The notes below the pieces were generated by a model. It ran no database searches. It worked only from the letters and a program-made list of their open reading frames with translations, and was not told where the DNA came from. The translations under genes were made by a program, and so were the position numbers. 64,000 nt of DNA from NCBI RefSeq assembly GCF_028206795.1, contig NZ_JAQLFJ010000011.1, forward strand, positions 19,969 through 83,968, given 5' to 3'. This stretch comes from Collinsella aerofaciens (lineage in GTDB: Bacteria; Actinomycetota; Coriobacteriia; Coriobacteriales; Coriobacteriaceae). Shown here piece by piece: positions 1 to 7,903 of the stretch; position 1 is the stretch's first letter; the number at the start of each line of letters is the position of its first letter.

Positions 1-2
1 CG

Positions 3-1007
3 GCTTTTTTCGACCGTATCCATTATTACCTGCCGGGCTGGGAGATTCCCAAGATGCGCTCGAGTCTGCTGACCGGGCATTACGGCCTGATCACCGACTG
101 CCTGTCGGAGTTTTGCAAGGAGATGCGCCGCAAGGACTTTACGCACCATATCGACCGGTATTTCCGCTTTAACAGCGACTTTAACAAGCGCGACGAGATC
201 GCCGTGCGCAAGACCTTTAGCGGCCTGGCCAAGCTGCTGTTCCCCGACGAGGCCATGGACAAGGACGACGTGCGCTGGCTGCTGGACTATGCCATCGAGG
301 GCCGTCGCCGCGTAAAGGAGCAGCTCAAGATTATGGCGGGCGTCGAGTTTATCGACGTCAACCTGGGCTATATGGATGCCGACAACCCGCAGGACGTGCA
401 TGTGGTGCGCGTGCCCGAGCAGAGCGAGGACACGCTGATTCCCGACGGGCCGCTGCTGTCCGGTCACGTGTTTGGCGTGGGCAGATCGCAGGGCGGCGAG
501 GTCGCCGTGTACAAGCTGGAGAACAAGGCCGTTGCCGGCGAGTGCAAGTTTAAGCACGAGGGCGTGGCCTTTAACAAGCCGGTGCGCGATACGCTGGAGG
601 CCGCGTTCGACAACTTTGTGAACCTGGCGAACCGCGTGGCGCCGGGCATGCACATTGGCTCCAAGGACTACCTGCTGTTCTACAACGACTTGCAGAGCAA
701 GGGCCTGTCCGAAGAAGTTTCGCTCGCCGAGTTTGTGGGCCTGTGCTCCGCGGCCTGCAACCGCCCGGTGATGCCCGCGCTGGCGATTCCTGGAATCTTG
801 CGCATGTCGGGTTCTATGGACGAGATCCGTGGGCTCGAGGACATTATGCGCGTGGCCAAAAACGCTGGTGCTAAGCGCGTGATTTTGCCGCTGAGCGCCA
901 TCGCGGGCCTACAGAGTGTTTCGTCCGAGATTATTTCGGGGTTGAGCCCGGTGTTCTACATGGATGGCGACCCGGTCGACGCCGCAAAGAAGGCGCTGGA
1001 TCTGTAG
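3..1007 (+). CDS. brxL: BREX system Lon protease-like protein BrxL, 3' part (5' end outside window)
   Basis: This is the C-terminal part of BrxL, the AAA+/Lon-like protein of BREX anti-phage systems. The reading frame is open from base 3 and begins with AFFDRIHYYLPGWEIPK, a conserved BrxL segment, so the true start lies upstream and the ATG at 54 is internal. The visible 334 residues cover the end of the ATPase region (RDFTHHIDRYFRF, YAIEGRRRVKEQL) and the Lon-type C-terminal domain, ending in AGAKRVILPLSAI and DPVDAAKKALDL. In type I BREX, brxL is normally the last core gene, so brxC, pglX and pglZ would be expected just upstream. Two further genes follow on the same strand. Family assignment is from recognised conserved segments; the BREX type cannot be told from this end alone. 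Confidence 0.9.
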   Translation, partial: AFFDRIHYYLPGWEIPKMRSSLLTGHYGLITDCLSEFCKEMRRKDFTHHIDRYFRFNSDFNKRDEIAVRKTFSGLAKLLFPDEAMDKDDVRWLLDYAIEGRRRVKEQLKIMAGVEFIDVNLGYMDADNPQDVHVVRVPEQSEDTLIPDGPLLSGHVFGVGRSQGGEVAVYKLENKAVAGECKFKHEGVAFNKPVRDTLEAAFDNFVNLANRVAPGMHIGSKDYLLFYNDLQSKGLSEEVSLAEFVGLCSAACNRPVMPALAIPGILRMSGSMDEIRGLEDIMRVAKNAGAKRVILPLSAIAGLQSVSSEIISGLSPVFYMDGDPVDAAKKALDL

Positions 1008-1081
1008 AAGTGCGGGCGAGCGGGCTTGCGTGCGCGTGGGCCCGCGAGCGTATTGGCGTGTTCGGGTAAGGAGGCCTTGCC

Positions 1082-2446
1082 ATGGCGGGCGAGCGTTCTG
1101 TTGGCGAGCTGCTCGACGAGCTGTTTGGCTTTGAATCGGTGGCCAAGCGTCAGACGGCGCTTGAGCAGTACGATCGTGGGGAGTTGGTGCGCAAGGCGCG
1201 CTCCCGCGAGCTGCTGGGTGTGCTTAGGGGCGTCGAGGCTGCCGAGCACGCTGCGCGCGACTCTGCCGTGCAGGCTGTTGACGGGTATGTTCGCCGTGTC
1301 GAGGGCGCGGCCCTTGCGCGCGCTCGCAAGCAGGCGGGTGTTGTGGGCCCGCTGCAGATGGAGCGCCGCTATGCTGCCTTTTTGCGTATGGAGGACAAGG
1401 CCGAACTGTTGGCCCGCTTGGAGCAGACGCTTGCGTTTATCGAGGTAAAGCTGCGTGCCAATACGGCGGACAGGGTTCGTGCGGCATACGATGCTGCGGG
1501 GGCTTTGGTGTTGCAGGGCGCGGCGCGTCTGAGTGACGCGCGCGTTGTGGATGCCGCACCCTTGGATGCCGATCTGCTATGCACGCAGCTGGAGCAGCTG
1601 CGTTGCACCGCCGATACAACGGACCTTGCCGGCATGATTACGGCGACGTTTGAGTCCGAGCTGAGTGCGACTGGTCCGCAGCGCGCTGATGGGTTTACGG
1701 GCGATTTGGCTGGCGATGTTGCTGGTGACGTGGCGTTGGAGCGCGAACTTACCAACGTGCGCGGCGCTGCGCAGCGAGCGCGCTTGGCGGCGCAGGCGTA
1801 TCGGGCCGAGCGCGCCGCCCGCGTTGCGGGGAGCACGGTGGAGCCGGTATTGTTGCCCGAGCCTTCGTGCGTTGCGTGCGAGACGGCGTGCGATGCCGGT
1901 TTGCTTGCCGAGCTGCTCGTTCAGGTTAAGAAGTCGTTTGAGACCTACCGTCGTGTTGTTGCCGACGGCGGGTTGTTCTGTGCGTTTGGCTCTGGCTCGC
2001 CGCATGGGATATGCCGGGGTTCGTGCTATTTAGACTACGATTCTCGGCTTGACGAAGACGTGCTGGTGGGCGAGTACGATGGCGCTACCAGGCATGATGT
2101 TTGCCGTGAGGTTCCGATTCCCGAGCTTGTGGATGAGGTTTCGGCCGAGGGCGGCGACTCGCTCGAGGTTGCCGTGGCGCGCATGCGTGAGTTTAATGCG
2201 CGCCGCTACGAAGGTGTGCTGGACGAGGACCCCGCGCGCCATGTGAATGCGTTTTGGTATGGACTCAAAAAGCTCAGCCAGTATTGCGAGGCCGCCGTGC
2301 GTGTGGATGAGCGTGCTTGGGATTGCTTTATCGATAAGGTACAGTTCGCCTACGATGAACCCGTGGGGCGCCTGGCCACGCAGATGGACGACAAGCAGGT
2401 TGCGGCTTTTGTTGCTGCCGTGGAAGTGCTCGGTGCTAGTGAGTAG
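1082..2446 (+). CDS. Unrecognised 454-residue protein downstream of brxL
   Basis: I do not recognise this protein. It starts 74 bp after brxL with a strong AAGGAGG site, and a 63-residue gene follows after 27 bp, so the three probably share a transcript. Residues 1-250 look almost entirely helical, rich in Ala, Arg and Glu (coiled-coil or bundle character), and lack membrane segments. The second half has a cysteine-rich stretch (CVACETAC near residue 261, then CAFGSGSPHGICRGSC near 300) that could bind metal, followed by an acidic region and a helical C-terminus. Codon use favours GTT and GCG more than brxL does. A role as a BREX accessory gene is inferred only from position and orientation. 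Confidence 0.8.
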   Translation: MAGERSVGELLDELFGFESVAKRQTALEQYDRGELVRKARSRELLGVLRGVEAAEHAARDSAVQAVDGYVRRVEGAALARARKQAGVVGPLQMERRYAAFLRMEDKAELLARLEQTLAFIEVKLRANTADRVRAAYDAAGALVLQGAARLSDARVVDAAPLDADLLCTQLEQLRCTADTTDLAGMITATFESELSATGPQRADGFTGDLAGDVAGDVALERELTNVRGAAQRARLAAQAYRAERAARVAGSTVEPVLLPEPSCVACETACDAGLLAELLVQVKKSFETYRRVVADGGLFCAFGSGSPHGICRGSCYLDYDSRLDEDVLVGEYDGATRHDVCREVPIPELVDEVSAEGGDSLEVAVARMREFNARRYEGVLDEDPARHVNAFWYGLKKLSQYCEAAVRVDERAWDCFIDKVQFAYDEPVGRLATQMDDKQVAAFVAAVEVLGASE

Positions 2447-2473
2447 GGGCTTGGCTCGATAGGAGGTTGCACC

Positions 2474-2665
2474 ATGAAGATCGAAGTCGATGTTGACCAG
2501 CTGCGCGAGGGCCTGCTCGACCGCGCGGGGAGTGCGGCAGGCGTTGGCTTTCCCGCTGCCATGCTCGACGTGATGGATATCGAGGACGAGTCGCCCCAAG
2601 AGCTCCTAGCCCGAGCCGAACGCGAAGGCCTCGACCTCCGCGACTTTGCCGTCGACGATGACTAG
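2474..2665 (+). CDS. Small acidic protein of 63 residues, unknown function
   Basis: A short, strongly acidic protein starting MKIEVDVDQLREGL and ending DLRDFAVDDD. It has its own strong ribosome binding site (TAGGAGG, 7 bp before the ATG) and lies 27 bp after the 454-residue gene, so it looks like the last gene of that transcript. It has no signal peptide or membrane segment. Its size and charge would fit a regulator or partner of the preceding protein, or a nucleic-acid mimic, but nothing in the sequence decides this. The stop codon abuts the palindromic element that follows. Confidence 0.7.
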   Translation: MKIEVDVDQLREGLLDRAGSAAGVGFPAAMLDVMDIEDESPQELLARAEREGLDLRDFAVDDD

Positions 2666-2990
2666 GGTAGCTTATTTGGGACGGGTGTCTGCGCCCGCAG
2701 CTGCGCGAAAATACACGATAGGCCGTCGCAATGGAGTCTAACGACCCTGCGATTGCTCTATTTTGACTGCCCGCAGGCTAAGTGAGTAGGCTTTTTTGAA
2801 AATCCTGAGCATACGACAAATTTGCTTCAGCAAATCCGCAGGTAACAGACTTGTGCTTTGGTGACGTGGTCGGCAATTCGGCAAAAGTCTACTCACTTAG
2901 TTTTGAGAGACACTAATTGTCCGCAACGAGATCCCAGACGGGGCGATTGATGCGCAAATGTAGCCAATTCGGGACGGCTGTCCCTGGCCG
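2664..2990. repeat. Long palindromic intergenic element, copy A
   Basis: This fills the gap between the 63-residue gene and the convergent antiporter gene. Its outer end reads GGTAGCTTATTTGGGACGGG and its far end TGTAGCCAATTCGGGACGG. Inside are inverted arms CTAAGTGAGTAGGCTTTTTTG (2779-2799) and CAAAAGTCTACTCACTTAG (2882-2900). Between the arms is an asymmetric core with CCGCAGGT at 2836-2843 followed by GACTTGTG. The element at 5765-6126 is a second copy with the same order of parts. Confidence 0.8.
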
Positions 2991-4592
2991 CTACGACGCG
3001 AGCGTGGCGATGACGGCTTCGTCGCCGGCGTGGACTTGGGTGTCGCCGTCGGGGATGATCGTCTGGCCTTCGCGCTTGAGCATTACCACGATAAACGGGT
3101 GCTTGCCCTGCGGCACGTCGCGCAGGCGCTGGCCGGCCAGGCGACCGTGGGGAGTCACGGTGACCTCGCGCAGCGTAACCTCGGCGCGCTCCTCAAACGT
3201 CGGGGCGGCCATTACCAGAAGGTCGCCTTCCTCGATGACGGTATCGCCGTTGGGCAGCACCGGGTGCGCTCCATCGCGCAGCACCAGGACCACGAGCATA
3301 TCCGTCGCACTGCCAATATCCGCGAGCGAGCGTCCGGCAAACGGATGGCCCGCGCCCACCTTGAGCTTGACGAACGACATACCGTCCTCGTCGCGGTAAT
3401 CGTTAAAGGTGCGGCGCACATCGCCTTCCGCGTCGATCATGTCGAGCTTCTTTGCCACCGCCGGCAGCAGCGAGCCCTGCACCACAATGCTCGACACGGC
3501 AATCACAAAGACAAGGTCAAATAGGTCGTGGCCACCGGGGACGCCGGCCACCACGGCAAAGAGGCTAAACACGACTGAAGCCGCGCCGCGCAGGCCCGCC
3601 CAGCTTACGAGCGCAACTTGGCGGGGGTTCGTCTTAAAGGGCGCCAGTAGCATGCCAACGGCAATGGGGCGGCTCACAAAGAGCATAAACGCCATGAGCG
3701 CCAGGCCGGGTAGCAGCATTTGCGGCAGGCGCGCGGGCGTGACGAGCAGGCCGAGCAAGAAGAAGATCGTCATCTCGGCCATCTCGGTAAGGGTGTCAAA
3801 GAAGTGCGCCATCTCGACCTTGCCGGTGATGTCGCTCGCGCCCAGCACAATGCCTGCCAGGTATACGGCCAAAAAGCCGTTGCCGCCCAGGTAGCTCGGC
3901 AGTGCGTAGGCGACGATCGCCACGGCGAACAAGAAGATGGTCTGCGCGCCTTCGGCCGTTGCGTGTGCGCGCTCAATCAGACGGCTGGATGTCCAGCCGA
4001 TGGCAAGGCCCAACCCCACGCCCAGGATGATCTGCTTGGTCAGCAGCACGGGAATGTCGATGTTGCCACCCGCCGCGAGGGTGGCGAGTACCGCGGTGAG
4101 CATGTAGGCGACGGGGTCGTTGGAGCCCGATTCGACCTCGAGCAGCGAGTCGGTGCCGCCCTTTAGCGACAGGTTGTGCTCGCGCAGCACGCTAAAGACG
4201 CTCGCCGCGTCGGTCGACGCCACGACCGAGCCCAGCAGCAGGCCGCCAATCCAGTCGAAGCCCAGTGCGAAGTGTGCGAACACGCCAGTGATGCCGGCGG
4301 TGGTGATAACGCCGAGCGTGCTCAGCAGCACAGCGGGCGCGGCGACGGGTTTGGCACGGTCGATGTTGGTGTTAAAGCCGCCGTAGAACATGATGAATAG
4401 CAGCGCCGTGCTGCAGACGGTTTCGGTGAGCGCGTAGTCGCTAAAGTCGATGTGCGCCGGACCGTTGACGCCGAGCAGCATGCCGAGCGCAATAAAGATG
4501 AGGAGGGTGGGGAAGGGGAGTTTTTTGCCGACGGGTTTGATGGTCAGGCACAAAATGATGACGAGGCCGATAAAGAGAAGTATCTGGTTCAT
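2991..4592 (-). CDS. cvrA: K+/H+ antiporter, CPA1 family with C-terminal RCK domains
   Basis: A 533-residue membrane antiporter of the NhaP2/CvrA type, exchanging K+ (or Na+) for protons across the cytoplasmic membrane. About twelve hydrophobic segments fill residues 1-390, with the family's acidic pore region in SVVASTDAASVFSVL and the exchanger motif SWAGLRGAASVVFSL. Two RCK_C (TrkA-C) modules follow, one from about residue 405 (VGAGHPFAGRSLADIG) and one from about 475 (GRLAGQRLRDVPQGKH), suggesting nucleotide or ion gating. It is divergent from the phosphatase gene across a 324-bp gap and convergent with the brxL-side genes. The exact ion is not readable from sequence, so the symbol is by similarity only. 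Confidence 0.88.
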   Translation of the reverse strand: MNQILLFIGLVIILCLTIKPVGKKLPFPTLLIFIALGMLLGVNGPAHIDFSDYALTETVCSTALLFIMFYGGFNTNIDRAKPVAAPAVLLSTLGVITTAGITGVFAHFALGFDWIGGLLLGSVVASTDAASVFSVLREHNLSLKGGTDSLLEVESGSNDPVAYMLTAVLATLAAGGNIDIPVLLTKQIILGVGLGLAIGWTSSRLIERAHATAEGAQTIFLFAVAIVAYALPSYLGGNGFLAVYLAGIVLGASDITGKVEMAHFFDTLTEMAEMTIFFLLGLLVTPARLPQMLLPGLALMAFMLFVSRPIAVGMLLAPFKTNPRQVALVSWAGLRGAASVVFSLFAVVAGVPGGHDLFDLVFVIAVSSIVVQGSLLPAVAKKLDMIDAEGDVRRTFNDYRDEDGMSFVKLKVGAGHPFAGRSLADIGSATDMLVVLVLRDGAHPVLPNGDTVIEEGDLLVMAAPTFEERAEVTLREVTVTPHGRLAGQRLRDVPQGKHPFIVVMLKREGQTIIPDGDTQVHAGDEAVIATLAS

Positions 4593-4916
4593 GGATAGTG
4601 TCCGCTCCTGGGTGGTTGGCGTGGCACGGTCAGTTGTCTGCGGTTATTTGTACCCAAAGATGGTGGGTTTATGGACCTGGATTGCGGGCGTGCGCATTTT
4701 CGACACGAGGCGCGGCGTGTGCGACGCTGGTCGGGGCGCCGGGCCTGACGGCGTGACGTGAGCGGCGCGGGTTGGCAGGCGTGCGCTGGTGACCGTTGAC
4801 GGTATACAACCCTTTCCAGCTTTATTGCAACGGAGTACAATGGGTAACGTTTAAGTTCAACTTGAAGTTTTAGTTGCGGCTTCGGGCTTCGGCCGCAAAG
4901 TAAAGAGAGGCGTTCC
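4593..4916. other. Divergent intergenic region between antiporter and phosphatase
   Basis: This 324-bp gap must hold both promoters. On the + strand a TACAAT hexamer at 4836-4841 is a plausible -10 for the phosphatase gene, and TTGACG at 4795-4800 lies further up. A G+C-rich hairpin (TTGCGGC/GCCGCAA, about 4873-4897) sits in the predicted leader just before the phosphatase ribosome binding site. No known riboswitch pattern was recognised. Confidence 0.4.
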
Positions 4917-5756
4917 ATGGCGATCTATGTGACATCTGATGCTCACGGGCATGTGCGTGCGCTTGATGAGGCCCTGTCCAAGATTTCGCTGGCGTCCGAC
5001 GATACGCTGTACGTGCTGGGCGACATGATCGATCGCGGACCCGATCCGGTTGGCGTTATTAAGCTCGTGCGCTCGCTGCCCAACGCCCGCGTGCTCAAGG
5101 GTAATCACGAGCAGATCATGCTCGACGCTATCATTGGCCAGGATCCGCTCGATGCCGAGACCTGGGATATCAACGGCGGTTGGACTACCCGTCAGCAGCT
5201 CAACGATATGGAATTTGAGGCGTACGAGGAGCTCGTGCGTTGGATGGCGACGCTGCCGCTTTATGCGGTGGCCGAGACTGGCGAGCGACCGTACCTGCTG
5301 GTACATGCTGGTATTGAGACCGAGACGGCGCGGGCGTTTTTGCTTGAACATGGGGTTGATTGTGCCGATGGTGCGGGGGCGGTGGATGCCGATCGCGAAC
5401 TGCTGAAGCAGATGCTTGCCGTGCAGTCGTCCGATGACTTGCTGTGGATTCGTCACGGTTATTGGGATGCGCCGACGGGGTTGCTTTCTGCCGAGGGCAA
5501 GGGTCCGGTCGTGGTGAGCGGCCACACGCCAACGGTGTCGCTCGGGCGTTATTGCGAGGTAGGCGGCCTGGCGGGGCTCGATGAGGAGTCCGGCCGTGGG
5601 CAGATTGTGCGCCTGGGCGGCGAGGATACCGCCGGCGTGCCCGACCGCATCGACATCGACTGCGCCGCCGCCACTGGGTCGGAGTTTGGCCGCGTAGGTA
5701 TCCTGCGCCTAGACGACGGGGCCGAGTTCTACGCGAACATCAACCCGGGCGAGTAA
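4917..5756 (+). CDS. PPP-family metallophosphatase
   Basis: A 279-residue calcineurin-like phosphatase of the PPP type (ApaH/PrpE/bacterial serine-threonine phosphatase group). The metal-site motifs are all present and in order: SDAHGH at the N-terminus, GDMIDRGPD near residue 37, GNHEQ near 62, HAGIE near 126, and SGHTP near 202. It is therefore likely an active two-metal cytoplasmic enzyme acting on phosphoproteins or dinucleoside polyphosphates; which one cannot be told. The start is chosen at the ATG after AGAGAGG. It is transcribed alone and ends at the second long palindromic element. Confidence 0.85.
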   Translation: MAIYVTSDAHGHVRALDEALSKISLASDDTLYVLGDMIDRGPDPVGVIKLVRSLPNARVLKGNHEQIMLDAIIGQDPLDAETWDINGGWTTRQQLNDMEFEAYEELVRWMATLPLYAVAETGERPYLLVHAGIETETARAFLLEHGVDCADGAGAVDADRELLKQMLAVQSSDDLLWIRHGYWDAPTGLLSAEGKGPVVVSGHTPTVSLGRYCEVGGLAGLDEESGRGQIVRLGGEDTAGVPDRIDIDCAAATGSEFGRVGILRLDDGAEFYANINPGE

Positions 5757-5764
5757 TCGGTGCT

Positions 5765-6126
5765 AAGGGTAGCTAATTTGGGACGGGGCTTTTTCTACCA
5801 CTTTCGGAGAGTAGCGCCTTCTTGCTCGGTAAGTGCTAGAAACGAGGAACGTCTGCGTCCTCGGCAGCGCGAAAATGCTCGAAAAACCGTCGCAACGGAG
5901 TCAAACGACGTCGCGACGGTTCTTTTTTGGCTGCCCGCTGGCTAAGTGAGTAGACTTTTTTGGAAATGTCGAGCAGCCGGCAAATTTGCCTCAACAAAAC
6001 CGCAGGTCACTGACTTGTGTTTTGCCTGTGTGGTCAGGGATTCGGCAAAAGTCTACTCACTTAGTTTTGCGTGTCGCAAATCGTCCGCAACGAGACCCCA
6101 GCCGGGGTGATTCCATCGCAAATTAG
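5765..6126. repeat. Long palindromic intergenic element, copy B
   Basis: Second copy of the element at 2664-2990, again in a convergent gap. It begins GGGTAGCTAATTTGGGACGG (5767-5786) and ends CGCAAATTAGCTC. It carries inverted arms CTAAGTGAGTAGACTTTTTTG (5942-5962) and CAAAAGTCTACTCACTTAG (6046-6064) and the CCGCAGGT core at 6000-6007. It also has a strong hairpin AACCGTCGC/GCGACGGTT (about 5884-5922) followed by TTCTTTTTT, which is likely the terminator of the phosphatase gene. In copy A this inner hairpin is decayed. Confidence 0.8.
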
Positions 6127-6142
6127 CTCCCCATTGCACCGG

Positions 6143-7723
6143 TTAGGCACCGTACGGATTGCGGTCGCGCTCGATGCGCTGGCGGATGTGGGCGTACTCG
6201 ATTATCAGCAACACCAGCAGTAGGGCCATGACCGCCAGGTAGCTCACCACGGCGCCCATCAGGCCCAGCAGGTTGATCATGATCACCGGGAGCACCACGC
6301 TCACGGCAAAGCAGATCAGGTAGATTTTGGTTACGTCGCCGGCGTGGCGCAACACCGTGATGATGGCGTAGATAAAGTCGATTGCCGCGGTGACGCCGCC
6401 GGCGACAACCATTAGCAGTGCCAGCGTGCGGTAGCGCTCAAAGTTGAGGCCGTACATAAAGCTCATGATGGGGATGCCGGGGCCTGCCATAAATGCGGCG
6501 CACGCTCCAGTAATGACCACGATCAGTGCGATAACGGCAACAATAATCAGGTCAAAGCGACGACGCTTGCGCGGGTTCCCCCAAATGCTCGACAGACGCA
6601 GGAGCTGCGGTTTATAGACAAATCCGATGCTCAGCAAAATAGCCTGCGCCGGAAAGAACAGGGCATTAAAGTACAGCTGATACTTGTAGGCCAGCGTGCC
6701 CTCCATCACAAACTTGGGCATGCTCTCGATAAGGTTGAACAGGAACAGCGCACCAAAGAGCGGGGCGCACTGGACAAACAGGTGGCCGACCTCGCGCAGG
6801 CTCACGCGGCGCGATTTTTCGGTCTCGAGCAGGGCGAGCGGGGCGGTGACCAGCACGAGCGAGGCGATGGCGGTGACACCCATGGCCATGGCCGCGATGG
6901 GCATGCTGCGTGTAAGGAACAGCGCCACGCTAAAGACCACGATGACGCCGACGGAGCGTAACGTTTGGCTCATGCCGGCCAAATAGAGCTTGTCGGCCTG
7001 CTGCAGGCGGCCCTCGTACACGTCGGCGATGCCGTCGATCACCTTATACAGGTAGACGCCCAGGCCGATCGTGGCCATCTGCGCATCGTAGCCGCGGGCG
7101 CTGCTGTATACCAGGCCGCATGCCAGCGCGAGCGCTCCGCAGAGCCAGCGGTTGAGCTGATAGGAGGCGAAGGAGGTTTTTTCATCGATGTCCGAGACCT
7201 GAAAGTTGCGCACGCCATAGTTGCACGCGATCATGATGAGCGTGCCGGTGACAAAGGCGATGGAGAACTTGCCAGCCTCCTCGGCGCCTACGAGTTGCGT
7301 CGACACAATGGTGAGCAGCGGAAACGCCATGCCCCAAACGGTGGTACCCAGGGTGTTCCAAAGGTAGTCGCGACGGGTGGCGTGATCTTCGTACTCGGCT
7401 TCTTGCGTGGAGAAGCCGCCGCCGTAGACAGCGCCGAGCAGGCGGTTCCACCATGCGTTAACCATGCGGTGGATGGGGCCGGGTTGGCGATCGCGCTCGC
7501 GACGACGGTGTGTGGCCTGGCTGCTGTCGGGACCGCCGGCGTTACGTTGGCTTAGTTCTTGGATTCGCGCGAGCTCTTCGGCAGTGTGCGATGCGGGGAA
7601 CAGGCCGTTCTCGATGCGTCCGCCCTGGGCCTTTGCGGTGCCGCTGCTCGCTATGGCGGGGTCGGCGACGCCATTGCGGCGGGCGATGGCGCGGCGGATG
7701 CTATCGAGGGGCGTGATACTCAA
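6143..7723 (-). CDS. Polysaccharide flippase-like membrane protein (MOP superfamily)
   Basis: A 526-residue protein with about twelve to fourteen membrane segments between residues 110 and 510, preceded by a hydrophilic, Arg-rich N-terminal segment of about 100 residues. The pattern matches oligosaccharide/lipid-linked-sugar flippases of the MOP superfamily (Wzx-like). These move lipid-linked glycans outward across the membrane. The gene starts with TTG, chosen because AAAGGAACCGCC stands just before it. It is not inside the glycan cluster at 53-62 kb, so its substrate is unknown. It is divergent from the lactate permease gene. Confidence 0.75.
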   Translation of the reverse strand: MSITPLDSIRRAIARRNGVADPAIASSGTAKAQGGRIENGLFPASHTAEELARIQELSQRNAGGPDSSQATHRRRERDRQPGPIHRMVNAWWNRLLGAVYGGGFSTQEAEYEDHATRRDYLWNTLGTTVWGMAFPLLTIVSTQLVGAEEAGKFSIAFVTGTLIMIACNYGVRNFQVSDIDEKTSFASYQLNRWLCGALALACGLVYSSARGYDAQMATIGLGVYLYKVIDGIADVYEGRLQQADKLYLAGMSQTLRSVGVIVVFSVALFLTRSMPIAAMAMGVTAIASLVLVTAPLALLETEKSRRVSLREVGHLFVQCAPLFGALFLFNLIESMPKFVMEGTLAYKYQLYFNALFFPAQAILLSIGFVYKPQLLRLSSIWGNPRKRRRFDLIIVAVIALIVVITGACAAFMAGPGIPIMSFMYGLNFERYRTLALLMVVAGGVTAAIDFIYAIITVLRHAGDVTKIYLICFAVSVVLPVIMINLLGLMGAVVSYLAVMALLLVLLIIEYAHIRQRIERDRNPYGA

Positions 7724-7782
7724 GGCGGTTCCTTTCTCTTACTGCGCTCTAGTATAGTCGCGGTGGTGTCCATTCGTGTTTT

Positions 7783-7797
7783 TGAACAGGTTGTTCA
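7783..7797. promoter_or_regulatory. Perfect inverted repeat TGAACA-GGT-TGTTCA, possible operator
   Basis: Two exact 6-bp half-sites with a 3-bp spacer lie in the divergent gap between the flippase-like gene and the lactate permease gene, about 105 bp before the permease start. The size and symmetry suit a dimeric repressor. No cognate regulator is adjacent. Confidence 0.35.
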
Positions 7798-7903
7798 ATA
7801 ATTTCGGCGTGCGGCTGTAATTTGTCGGTTAACGTGCTGTATCCTGTTGAAGTTTTGTGACCCCCCCCGATACCGCTTGCGCGGTACCAAGGAGTTTTTA
7901 CCC

